Positions 1 to 15,000 of a stretch of 64,000 nucleotides of DNA are shown one piece after another; position 1 is the stretch's first letter, and each line of letters begins with the position of its first letter. The position numbers and the translations under genes are program-made. The notes beneath the pieces are model-generated. The model was not told the DNA's origin. It made no database searches and was given only the letters and a program-made list of their open reading frames with translations. Source of the DNA: Neopestalotiopsis rosae (lineage: Eukaryota; Ascomycota; Sordariomycetes; Amphisphaeriales; Sporocadaceae); the NCBI GenBank assembly GCA_023078685.1, contig JALGAS010000003.1, forward strand, positions 6,262,001 through 6,326,000. The letters run 5' to 3'.

Positions 1-779
1 GGTGATGACAGCCATGACCGACCATCGCTCGCCCAATTCACCAGTCAAGCCGCTTCCCAAGAACTGGAACTTGAACGATTTGGTCATGCTCCAACCCGAA
101 TAGAAGGCCCAGACGGCGACAATCTCCTTGCCGTCACTCGAGGCGCCATGCGCCCTCTCCTCCCTCTCGCCCCCAGGACCTGCGGCTTCTGCGCTCAACC
201 TCACAAGCTTCCATCCGCGGCTACATTTACCGAGCTGCTTGATCTCGCCGCCGTGACTCTGTCGCCACTCAAAGCCCTCTCGCTTCAGGCGACCGGTGGC
301 GCCGCTGGTCACCTCGATGCTGAAAGGATACGAGGTGTGCTTCCAGCCGACATTGGTGCGCATGAACTCGGTGGAGGACACGGCGTCGGACCCCGGCAGC
401 GGCGGAAGGACGATGATGCTGTGCTTGCTCCACTGGGTCTCCTGGCCGGCGGCGGCCAGCGGCGGGTCCTTGTCGCTCGGGCCGCTGTGCAGGACGATGC
501 CCGGGGACCCGGACCAGCCCGAGTGGGTGCGCACGGCGTAGAGCGGGTGGTCTCTGGACTCGCCGAGATGGAACGTCTTGGTGAACTTCCACTGGTAGTA
601 GGCATTGAAGGATGCTGGGAATTGTTGGGGGATCTGCGTTGTCGGTTTGATTGAGTCTATAGCTGATTGTTCTTGCGGTTCTTGTGACGAGGACGGCACT
701 GCTTCTGTGTATGCTGGTGGAGGAGCAGCATCTCCAGCAGCGCTTAGTGTATGTTGCTCAGCTTCTTTTGCGCTACCCA
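1..779 (-). CDS. Partial conserved fungal protein, possibly tubby/LURP-like (3' end beyond window)
   Basis: An uninterrupted minus-strand frame runs from an ATG at 779 to the window edge, giving 259 codons without a stop, so the C-terminus lies outside. The N-terminus is a low-complexity, proline/alanine-rich leader containing PPPAYTEA, a possible PPxY motif. It is followed by a globular part with the segments YYQWKFTKTFHLGE, PLYAVRTHSGWSG and GIVLHSGPSDKDPP, then a tail with SMTKSFKFQFLGSG. I recognise this as a widespread Pezizomycotina hypothetical protein. The beta-rich pattern and aromatic spacing suggest the tubby C-terminal-like/LURP-one fold, but that is inference and no function should be assigned. 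It is transcribed away from the COT1 gene. I saw no intron in the visible part. Confidence is high that it is coding and low on the fold. Confidence 0.75.
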
Positions 780-4874
<4,095 letters not shown>

Positions 4875-5805
4875 GCGCGGTTTCAGCCGTGTTGGGAGCG
4901 CCATGCTGAAGGGAGCAGTAAGCACATGTTGCCACGGGTCTGTATTCCGATGGTTATTGCGTCGCTCTGCTTGGAATATAATGTCATTTAAGCATTAGCA
5001 TCTAAGATCTTGGCCTTAGACATAAAAGCCCATAATCATCTACGGAGCCCAGAATCAAGACCTGGTTGCATCTGTTCCAACAATTCTGGCCTCATTCTCT
5101 AGCCACACTCCTTGAGCAATGTGACTGTCTGGCTCTATTCTGGTCTCTGCTTAGATCAACAGTTCCCAGTGTTTACATATTGCGAAAGCTTGCGGTGTTT
5201 GATAATCGAGCTATTGCACGATATAAATGTCATAGCATCTCACGCTAGATACACATCCTACACTACATGAAAGAAGAGGGCGTAGGATACATCCAGGAAC
5301 GGAAAACAAAGATCCCTAACGGTTAGGCACTCAGGTCAATATATACGACGCAGACTGGGAAATGTGTGGTGGTCAATGGCATGTGATGCTTTCCTCAAAC
5401 GCAGTATAAACTCGTGTAAATTCTTGGAGAAAAAGTCCACAATTTTATTTATAATTGAATGAAGATTTGGCAAAGGAAAGGCAATGTTATGAAAATGAAA
5501 GCAGTTGTCGACCATTGGTAAAACATTTGTTGCTGATGGGCAAGTACGAAATCAGGACTACCAAGAGCTGAGGCCGGACAGCTGGCGACAGCTGACAGCA
5601 TGTCTTATCTTATCAGCACCCAGGTAGATGCGCAGGTCTAAGGGAGCTTGAGCATCGCGACAGGGTATCTGAGGCTTGTTCTCGACATTTACACAATCAT
5701 CATACAATCCAATTACCACCCTCCACTTGCCATCATAACGACAAAGGCATTACAGACAAACCATAATCACCAGGACTCATTGGGAGACGATAAGACGCAA
5801 CAGAT
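4875..5805. other. Intergenic: COT1 3' end and SF3a2 promoter
   Basis: This 930-bp region lies between two genes on the plus strand. It is AT-rich around 5400-5530 and has only short uninformative frames. I see no RNA gene, repeat or coding signal beyond a probable 3' UTR and the promoter of the next gene. Confidence 0.4.
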
Positions 5806-6546
5806 ATGGATTATCAGAACCGCGCCGGTTCCAAATTTGGCGGCGGTGGTGTCGCATCACAAAGCGCGACGAATGCCGACCGACGTGAGCGTCTGCGCAA
5901 GCTCGCCCTCGAGACCATCGACTTAGACAAGGACCCTTACTTCTTCAAGAACCACGTGGGATCATTCGAGTGCAGACTATGTCTTACAGTGCATCAAAAC
6001 GACGGCAGCTATCTTGCTCACACACAAGGCAAAAAGCATCAGACGAATCTCGCTCGCCGCGCAGCTAAAGAGCAGAAGGAAGGAAAGGGGCAAATCGATC
6101 CACAGACAGGCCTTCCCGTAGGCGTGGTAGGTGCCGGTTTTGCGGCACTGGGGTTGGTTGGCGCGAAGCGGAACGTAGTCAAGATTGGACGCCCAGGCTA
6201 CAAAATCACAAAAGTCAGGGATCCAGTCACGCGACAACAAGGTCTGCTATTCCAGCTGCAGTATCCAGAGATCAGCAGCGACGTAACACCCAAAGTCCGC
6301 TTCATGAGCGCATTTGAGCAGCGCGTCGAGGACCCCCCGGACAAGAACTTCCAGTACATGTTGGTGGCAGCTGAGCCGTACGAGACCTGCGCATTCAAGC
6401 TGCAGGCCAGAGAGGTGGACAGATCCGGCGAGCGCTACTGGACGTGGTGGGATAAGGATTTGAAAGAGTTCTGGGTTCAGGTTATGTTCCTGACGGAGCG
6501 TGAGGAGAGGTACGCTGGTGTGCCTGGATTGCCCGGACGGAGATAA
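5806..6546 (+). CDS. Splicing factor 3a subunit 2 (SF3a66/Prp11-like)
   Basis: A single exon encodes 246 aa. The start MDYQNRAGSKFGGGG is the near-invariant N-terminus of SF3a2/Prp11. A matrin-type C2H2 zinc finger follows at about residues 54-82, with CRLC, then HTQGKKHQTNL supplying the histidines. The remaining conserved block, around GRPGYKITKVRDP and SSDVTPKVRFMSAFEQ, matches the core of the family. The protein is a component of the U2 snRNP and helps stabilise U2 on the branch site during pre-spliceosome assembly. The length is as expected for fungi, which lack the long proline-rich C-terminal repeats of the animal protein. Identification is secure. Confidence 0.96.
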   Translation: MDYQNRAGSKFGGGGVASQSATNADRRERLRKLALETIDLDKDPYFFKNHVGSFECRLCLTVHQNDGSYLAHTQGKKHQTNLARRAAKEQKEGKGQIDPQTGLPVGVVGAGFAALGLVGAKRNVVKIGRPGYKITKVRDPVTRQQGLLFQLQYPEISSDVTPKVRFMSAFEQRVEDPPDKNFQYMLVAAEPYETCAFKLQAREVDRSGERYWTWWDKDLKEFWVQVMFLTEREERYAGVPGLPGRR

Positions 6547-8399
6547 GACGAACGAGACGAATCAAGAGGCCTGGCAGAAATTTTTCTGCTGGAGAGCTTC
6601 TTCAGCGAGAGTTTCGAGGGCTTTCGGTACGGGAATTGTGGTATGTACCTAACTACTACGACGGCGTCAATTCTGCATGCTTCTAATTCATGGCACAGAC
6701 CAAAGATTTTATGCACCAAAAGTTGAACATGTTTGAGGAATCCAACAACGTTTTCTTCATGTGACAGACCAACCCAACATTGGTTGGCAATTATAATCGC
6801 GGGTGGAAGACATACTTGTTGTAGACGAATCAAGCCCTCAATGACTCCCGTCCACAAGTCTTGCAATTTGCTTGTCACTCACCAATAGCTTCCCGGCAGC
6901 TTTCGATACACCCGCCGACTTCAAAATCTGCCATGGAAATACCGCCACGGCATCTGGGCGCATACTTGAAGATGGTCATAAGTTTTCAAAATGATTTTGT
7001 TACTGAATACGAGTGACAATGCGCCACCAGCGTACTCAAACCAAAAATTTGCACTTCCGGAGACTTCCGACGCTTACGGGCACCGTTGATGGTGTTTGCG
7101 CCTGCAACAGCGATACGGGCAGCATTATTGCCAAGGTTGAGCAATTGGTCAAGGTCGTCTTCTCATCAATGCTCCCGATCAACGGCCGCACTGCCCAAAC
7201 CATGGACCGGAGCCTCCGTCATTGCCGGTGATATCGACATTTTGCGCTACTGCCAATCGGATTCCTAGGTCCCAGGTCAATCTAGCCCAGAGACTGTTTG
7301 GCACTGACTTTGGTATCACGATCCATTTCCTCGAGAATGACAATACTCATTCATCTGCCGGTGCTCAGGTGATATATACATACCATTTTTAATATCCCTT
7401 CAAGTCCGGCTGACTCGCGCAATAGCTTCTTACGATGCCTTGTTGACATCGGCATTATACTGTAGATATTGCTATTCTAGAGCCACGTACACACGTTTCA
7501 TGCTTAAGCCTCTTTGGTCATCCATGACCATAGACTCCCACTTTGTGCCAAATGTGCCATTCGCTTCAATCGACCCTGCAAATTCTTCATTCGCAAATTT
7601 CAATACATGGGCATTTAATGCAATTCCCACTACTTTGCCATGCTTTCAACTGCCGACGTGCCCGAAAAGACAGAGTCAGGTACCCAGTCTGATCATTTCG
7701 CATATATTCAGAGACCGATTCATCGCAGTCCTGGGGTAGTATTTCGAATGACTCGTGAAGCCGCGGCTCCCAGAGAAGATCAAGTGGGACTTGAGACTCT
7801 GCTTATCTGTTATGGCCTGATTCTGTCTTAGAGTGGTCTTAAGAACAGGGAGTATAAAGAGCTAACGCCCGAAGAGATCTGTGAAGCAGTTGATAATCCA
7901 TGTAGCTGGCGGTGCGCTGAACTTGAAACGGATTTGGCGCCGAGCTAAATCGCGTAGGCTGAGAATGATCACCGAGTTCGGGCATCTAAGGCTATATTTC
8001 AATGGAAAGGATTATGCCCATTGTTCTGACAATACCGTGAGATCTCATCGCAATGTGGTGAGTTGAGTTTATGCAAATCGGGATTACAGAGTAACATTAT
8101 TAAATTAGGACGAGTATCGAATTTGCTATTATTAATTTGCAGTGCCAGTCCTCCAATAGGGAAGATGGCTGACCCATAAGGGGTGTATTATGCCCATGTG
8201 GCTGGCTGAAACATAGGTGGGTACTAATATTAAGAGACCATTATGATGATCGTCTTCAGATAAGTCTATATACACCAGGCCATAGCTCACTAAGCAAGTG
8301 TACCTCTTGCTACTGCATCAAGAGGGATGTCGGTAATTTGAGGAATCGATCCTAAAGTCATAGAGCTTTGTTCTCCTAGCATCAGGCTCGTCTATTACA
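6547..8399. other. Intergenic, possibly containing decayed coding sequence
   Basis: This 1.85-kb stretch has no intact gene. Reading the minus strand near 7810-7690 gives a stop-free run containing DLLWEPRLHESFEILPQD and DCDESVSEYMRND. Near 7615-7480 another minus-strand run contains FANEEFAGSIEANGTFG and is then closed by a stop. On the plus strand near 7280-7350 there is a run reading LAQRLFGTDFGITIHFLEND. The mosaic of short, protein-like runs broken by stops is what a decayed gene leaves, but I could not name a family and chance is not excluded. Confidence 0.25.
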
Positions 8400-9456
8400 A
8401 TGTCCGACAAACAGAGTCACGACCATCACGAGACTGGTCCTTTCGCCGCATTTCACAGGTTATCGAGAAAGAAAAGCTCGTCTGAAAATGTCGCATCGGG
8501 AAAATTCTCACATTTCCCAGAGACTCTGAAGGCAGGGTCATATTTCGACAGTGACCCTCTCCACGCCACGGTTGAATATGACGTGGCCGTCGCTCAAGCA
8601 AAGGAGCATGAGGATACTCAGACTATATTCTTTATCAATTGCCCAGTGAAACTTGAGGGTGACGCCTTCAAAGCTCAGCAAAACCTCCAGAGCTTGCTTC
8701 ATTCATGGCAGGCCTGGGCATCAACAACCTGCGAGGGGAAGGTCCTACAGCAAACCGAAATCGGGGGTTTGCCTAGCGACAGTAATGGACAGGTTTTACG
8801 GGGTGCCTACAGAGCCAAAGTTTTTGACTATCTCTTTCGCTCTTCCATCTGGTAGGTATTTCTCCGTGCCTTGTCTGGAGGCCATCGTGATCACCGTCTT
8901 ACTAACCTTTTCCGTAAAGGTTTGCCAAGACATCTGACGAAGACATGTCGATACATGTGGAAGCCAAACAAGCTGACTTTCACTCTGAGATTTTGTCGAG
9001 AGTGCTGAAAGACTTTTCAGGACCTGATTCTATGTCAGCCGATTTGGAAAAAGTTCTGAAGCAGATCAGTGATGGCATCAAATTGTCAAGTGAAAGCAGT
9101 TCTCGGTCACCCCAATACTGGATCATGTTGACTAAATACAACTTGTCGCCTGACTCAAAAACTGTACATGCTGGTAGGTGCTTTCCTCTTACACATTGTC
9201 TTGGTTTTCAAATCTGACTGGCGTTGCAGTGGTCCGCGTTATTCAATTCAAGGTCGACCAAAGTGCCAAGCAGTACTGCAGCAACAAGGCATCTTATATC
9301 GGAGTGAAATTTGACCTGGAATATAACCAGTATCAGGCTGATTTCAACAGCAAATTTTACTCCTCTTTCATCCGCCCGAAAATGGATGAGAACCTCGTGA
9401 CGCTGGGAGAGGAATTAGTGGCAAGAAACACTATTGAAGTCGAAATTTCAGCCTAA
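8400..9456 (+). CDS. Fungal hypothetical protein, three exons, function unknown
   Basis: Exons 8400-8851, 8920-9173 and 9230-9456 join in frame to give 310 aa. Both introns have clean GTAGGT donors, and the first has a TTACTAAC branch-like site. The frame continues smoothly across both junctions (...RSSIW/FAKTSDE... and ...TVHA/VVRVIQ...), which supports a real gene. No signal peptide or transmembrane segment is visible. The N-terminus is polar and histidine/lysine-rich. The central part is helical in character, and the C-terminal part alternates hydrophobic and polar residues in a beta-like pattern (VVRVIQFKVDQ, YIGVKFDLEYNQYQ). I do not recognise a domain or catalytic motif. It sits alone between a possibly decayed region and an empty 1.4-kb stretch, which suggests an accessory rather than a core gene. 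Confidence 0.7.
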
Positions 9457-10864
9457 ACGTGGAGGTTTCTGCAAGACAATATCGATTCTTCTGTTTCTTG
9501 ACCGGTCAAGATGCTTCGAGGTTACACACAAGCGAGGCCTTAAGCGATCCACAGCCTCAAACTGGGTTTCGGTGGTGGTCTTGATCTGACCAAAGACTGT
9601 GTCACGACAGCATGACTCAGCCTCAACCCAGTCGCATACGCAGAACGTGGAGAATCTCACCATTGCGACTCTGCAGATCCGTGGTTGAAAGATGGTCAGA
9701 TGTCTTCATCTTATAATAATATGACATATGTCGGATTCGTATAGACCCGCATACCGCGTCTGATGGCGCACTATGCATTTCCGCAAAATATCGACTTGGC
9801 AGATATGAATTACCTGACATTTATTTTCCACAATTTGTGCCCTTCCTGCCTATTTCATGTCTTTTTACGGTTGATGCCCAGGTCAAACCTCAGTCTCGGT
9901 CTTCAAAGTTGTGACTCAGCGATTCGCCAAAATCGTGCATATCTTTTCTGCCTGGGCGACAAATGCTACCCCAACACGGCGGTCGGCTATTCTAGGCATC
10001 CCGATGAATCTCAGAGCCACGCCACCATGAATTCCTCAAGGCGCACCGTTATATCTCATGAGGCGCTGCAAATGCGCCGTTGTGAATATTGCGCAAATCA
10101 ACCTAGAAGAGGCGGCCCAGCTGAGTCACATAGTTACAAACCAAAAACGGCCTCACACGAATGTGACAGCGGCCGTAGCCATGCGTGCGACAATGTAACC
10201 ACTGAGCCTCAATACTACATACCGCATTTTCGAAAAGACACGATTCGCAGTTGTAAGAATCCTTTCGCGTCCCACGTGTTCAGCGATGCTGACGTGCGCG
10301 CTAGACTGAAGAGCCTCAGAAGTTCATAGATGAATGTACGCCACGCGGTAGGGAACAGCCGAGTGCACAGGGGCAAACCAATACGCTGCCTGGGAAATAT
10401 TTCCGGTTCGGTGGTCTATATGCAGGTTTGCAGGATTGAAGGATTGATTAGAGGCGGCCAAAGCTGCATAGTGGTGTGTAAGACGAGACCTCCCGTTGCG
10501 GACTTTTGTGCCCCAGCGAGGCGCTGCACTCATTGGGCGGCTGACCACAACCTGTATGCCAAGGTTACACGGTAAGATGGCTTATTCTCAGAATCCTCGA
10601 GGCATTACAAAGGCTCGAACCCAAGTCCGTATAAGTAAACTCGGGTCTCTCTCAGGGAAGGACAAACAATGGTCAATTTTGACTCACGAGCACACCTGAA
10701 TCCGAGTAGTCAGTTTTTCTTTCAGGTTTTCGGTGAGACCCAAACATTTTTCTTTGGCCTCGAGGATAGAGGCAACTTGGAGTTGCACAGATTTGCGCAC
10801 CTTCGACCAACACGATAAGGCTGTGAGCATATAAATTGAGCCTTCTTGGAATCTATTGCCCATC
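9457..10864. other. Intergenic region without a supported gene
   Basis: A 188-codon plus-strand frame at 9763-10329 is the longest here. It has no domain, is cysteine/histidine-rich without regular spacing, and its composition looks random, so I do not call it a gene. The stretch just before 10865 should contain the promoter of the SLATT protein gene. Confidence 0.4.
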
Positions 10865-11719
10865 ATGTCGGCGCCCAAGCAAAAAGATGCGAAATCGCCT
10901 CTACTCAGTCCGACAGTCAAGGTTCCGAACAAAGAAGTCACATTTTCAGCAAACACGACCAGTGGAGCAAACAACACAACAACAGCAGCAGCAACGAAAC
11001 CAGCCGGCAAGATGGCGAGCCCGGTCACACCGGTCGTAGGACCGCCCAAAAAGGTCGACACAAACATGTCCTGGGGCATGCCCCTAGGCCTCGGCGTGCG
11101 TGGCCCCAACGACGAGAACCTCATCATCTTCCGCAAGGCCGTCGGCATCAACTACTCAAAGTCCCATGCCGACTTTTCGACGCTCGAGGACGGCCGCAAG
11201 ACGGCGACGGGCATTTACAAAATGGTCATTGACGCGCAGGTCAAGAAGCACATCCAGCACGACTTTGTGACGGCGCTCATGTACTTTTTCTACCTGGCGC
11301 AGATCGTCATTGGCGCCGCGCTGACGGCGCTGGGCCCTTCGGCACCACAATACACGGTGCCCATTACGCTTCTAGGCGCCTTCAATACCGTTATCGCCGG
11401 TGTTTTGGCCTTGATCAAGGGGTCGGGACAGCCGCAGCGGCTCTCCAAGGACCAAATGGGCTACCGCAAGCTACAAGACTGGATTGAGGAGACAGAAGCC
11501 CTCTTGTCCGTTGGTGTCATTGGTAGAGACAGGAGGGAGGTCGGTATGTTGGTTGAAGTCGCCTTCAAGCGCTATAACGCGGCCAAGGCCGACGAGGAGA
11601 ACAATCGACCAGACATGTATGTTAACCAGCCCATGGAGTCGCTAGGTAATCGGAGGAGTTCAGATTCACTCGGGAACAAGCCGGTGCCGGCGCCGGCGGC
11701 ACAGGAACCTACCAAGTAG
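10865..11719 (+). CDS. Fungal SLATT-domain membrane protein
   Basis: A single exon encodes 284 aa from the ATG at 10865. The N-terminal 65 residues are Thr/Ala/Pro-rich and probably disordered. The core follows: a conserved MSWGMPLGLGVRGPNDENL stretch, a soluble helix, then two membrane segments (FVTALMYFFYLAQIVIGAAL and VPITLLGAFNTVIAGVLALI) joined by a very short loop, and the helix GQPQRLSKDQMGYRKLQDWI. This two-TM plus flanking-helix layout is the SLATT domain in its fungal form. SLATT proteins are proposed pore-forming effectors of conflict systems in bacteria. In fungi the domain is common and its role is not established. The C-terminus is a short, low-complexity Pro/Ala tail. No effector partner is seen next to it. 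Confidence 0.85.
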   Translation: MSAPKQKDAKSPLLSPTVKVPNKEVTFSANTTSGANNTTTAAATKPAGKMASPVTPVVGPPKKVDTNMSWGMPLGLGVRGPNDENLIIFRKAVGINYSKSHADFSTLEDGRKTATGIYKMVIDAQVKKHIQHDFVTALMYFFYLAQIVIGAALTALGPSAPQYTVPITLLGAFNTVIAGVLALIKGSGQPQRLSKDQMGYRKLQDWIEETEALLSVGVIGRDRREVGMLVEVAFKRYNAAKADEENNRPDMYVNQPMESLGNRRSSDSLGNKPVPAPAAQEPTK

Positions 11720-12022
11720 TCTCCATACTTCAAGGGGTTGTCGATGTGGACTGACGGCATGAATCTTGATGGTTCTTAATCGTAATGTGTTTGGGCCACA
11801 GGCGTTAGGAGTTTAGGTTCTTTCGATACCAAGACTCGCAAGTATTTCATGGTTAGAAATGGCTTTTTCAGATTAGTATAGAGTATTCGAGCAAGAACCA
11901 AGGGACAATAGGAGGCATTAATGATTAATCAATGGCATTAAGCTGAATCATGTTTTCTTACTACCATGCTTTCCTAAGAACAAACAAAACTCCTGCAGAT
12001 GAAACAAGTCTCCGCTATCTTT
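11720..12022. other. Short convergent intergenic region
   Basis: This 303-bp AT-rich gap lies between the convergent ends of the SLATT gene and the large synthase gene. It should hold both polyadenylation regions. Nothing else was recognised. Confidence 0.5.
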
Positions 12023-15000
12023 TCATAGTCGCAAGTGCTCTCCTATCCACTTTTCAATTTCACCAGCAATTGCAGAAGTGTAGGGCTTATCCAACAGTGT
12101 CAGATGACTTCCACGGACATCGACTGTGAGATCGGCACGCGACCACTTCGGACGCCACTGGTCTTCGTCCATTGGCATCTTGTCTGATCGTTCGCCAGCA
12201 CGTACAAACAACGTCGGCAGTGCGCTGGGCAGAGGGTGCAGCTCCATGTTCCAATCTCGCAGCGTTCTTGAATACCCACCCATCTTTGCCAACTCCAGAT
12301 CCAAATCTTCCACAAAACTTCCGCCGCCCGTGCTTGCGGAGCCACCGAGACTGAGGCCCCCCAGACGTGCCGTGAAGACGTGCGCTGGTAGCGCCATGAG
12401 CCAGTCTGGATCGCTCGCGCTACCCGTCACGTCGAGGTACGTATCAATCATGGCGAAGCCGGCCAGCCGAGGTTGTTGCCCGTCATGTTTGGCCAACTTC
12501 GAGGCCACGGCGTAGGCAACAACGCCTCCAGCAGAGTAGCCGCCGAGTATGATTCCAGGCCGGTCCGAGAAGTGTTTTCGAATTGTGCTCACGTGGAGCT
12601 CTGCCAATTGTTCAAGATCTCGAGGAACGAGCCGTCCTTGTGGGGGCGGAAGTTCAAAGACTTCCCGTTTTCCTCTCATCGCAGATGCTAGATGGCTATA
12701 CATGCTGAGACTCAATCCGCCGATCTTGATTGTTGGGGTAAAAGCCGGGATCACGATCAGAGGTATGTCTGAGACCGTGGCGTCCATGGGATTATGTGTA
12801 AGGCATTGGGGGTCGGTCGCGTAGCTGGACAAGATAGATTTAGTTTCTGGGAAAGTTGGTAATGCTTGCGAGGCTGCATCTAGCAAAGCTGCCGCGGCTA
12901 CGTATTGCTCCAAGGCACACAGCTGTCTATGGATGGAAGCTAGGCTTCGAAACGTTTCCGATTGGGAAACGGCCGACTTCTGAAGAGCTGAGGTACTCTG
13001 ACTAGGCAAAGTCTTTTGTAAACTTGGTTGATTTACTGTCCCATATTCATCTACTGAGTCTGTGGTTTGGGCAGTCGTAGGATCACTCAGGTTCAAATCA
13101 ACTGTCGACCGCAGCTCTGCCTCGAGGAGGGGTTGCATGTAACGCACCAGCGCTTGAGGAGTATCATGATCTAGTGCAAGCGTTACGGGGAGGGAAGCCA
13201 GACCAGTCAGAGTTCGCAGCCTGTTGGTAAGCAGAACAGAAGTAAAAGAGTCAAAGCCGAGATCGTCAAGTCGTTTATCTGGCAGCATGGATTGGCTCTG
13301 GTAGCCCAACACCGCAGCAATCTCCTCTCGCACCAAGCCGAGTAGAAAGTTGAAACGATCTTCTGGTGATTTCGCAGCACAAAAATTTCTGAAGAGCGTG
13401 GCGCGTTCTCCTCCGGGCCGGTTTTTGGCCAAGGTCTGCTTTGTCTCGGATGCTACATCAGAGGACCTTGCCACAAGTAACGGACCGCGCAGTAGAAGTG
13501 GTAAAAGAACTGGATGTGATGGAGTTGTTGATTGCGCATGGAGCGCCTGATGAAAAAGGCGAATCCCTTGCTGGTCTGTCAGTGGTAGGGCATTGGCGAG
13601 GTGGGAAGAGACCGCATGTGCCGATAGTTTGCTTGGGGCCGCCATGCCGGCGTTGTTTGCCCATGGCCCCCAAGCCAACGACAATCCAGGCAGTCCACGT
13701 TTTACCCGGAAGCGGGCCAGGGCATCAAGAAAGGCGTTGCCTGCAGTATATGCAGCCTGGCCCACGTTGCCGAATACGCTCGAAAATGATGAAAAGAGGA
13801 TGAACGACCGTACGGTGTTTGGGGCAAGTTCGTGAAGGTTCCATGCTCCGTCGACCTTGGGACGTAGGACTCGGGACGCCAGCTCTGGGATTTGAGAGCC
13901 CAGAAGCGCATCATCGACCACACCTGCGCAATGTACAATAGCAGTGATAGGCGGGTATACATCGTGGCTTTGTAGCAATTTGGCCAATTGAGCGCGATCA
14001 CTTACGTCGCAAGCTTCGATACGTACGGCGGCGTTGGCAGTCTGTAACTCTTCGCACAATTCACGAGCTCCTGGAGCTTCGAGACCCGATCGACTGATGA
14101 TAAGCAGATTCCTGGCACCGTGGTTGTGCACAGTGTCTCGACTCAGTAGGGCGCCTAGACCGCCTGTCGCGCCCGTGATAAGGACAGTCCCACTGACATC
14201 GAGTGTCATAGGTTGGTGAAGTTTCGTGAGTAAGGCATGTGGTTTGCTTAACCTAGGAATCATGATCTTCCCGCCTTGAATGGCAAAAACTTCTTCCTCT
14301 CTGGATGCAAGCGCAAGTGATAGGGTTGTTTCAGACTCAGTTGATCCATCCAAGTCGACCAGCACAATGCGATCTCTGCCAAACTCTGCCTGAGCTGATC
14401 GTACAAAACCCCACACCGCGGCAGCAACCAGATCAACGTTGGAATGGTCCCCGATCGAAAATGCCCTCTCCGTCACGATAACGAGGCGATTTGTGTCGAC
14501 AGTGTTCCCTGTTTTGGCCCTCCAATCATGCACCACCCGAATGACCGCGGCGATAGCGTCGTGGACGGCTTTGACGACTGCTGTGGCGGCAAGATTTTGA
14601 TGGCTCTCAATGCGGACAACCTTGTCTGTCTGATCGGGTTTCGCAGCTGGGGCAGCTTGGGACTGAGTTTCACTCCATTCTAGGTGATAGAGAGCACCTC
14701 CAGACTCATCAGACCGCTTCGCGCGAAGCCTGACTTCAGAAACTCTAGCAATGACTACACCTGTCTTCTCACTGGTCAGAGCCAGTGAGAAACAGTCCTC
14801 GCTAATAGATTGGATATATGCAAGGACTGGACCAGTAGAATTTGCTCTCGTCAGAATTTGAACTCCTCGTAGAGAGAAAGGTAGGCGAACATCGCCGTTC
14901 GCAATCTTGTCTGGTGAGGCCAGGCTGGAAGCATGCAACGCAGCATCAAAGATAGCTGGGTGCAGAACAACAGTCGATTTCCGACCATCACTTGGCATTG

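Noticed and set aside
9763..10329. 188-codon plus-strand open frame
   Set aside because: No domain, erratic Cys/His content, no splice support and no protein-like block structure; probably chance.
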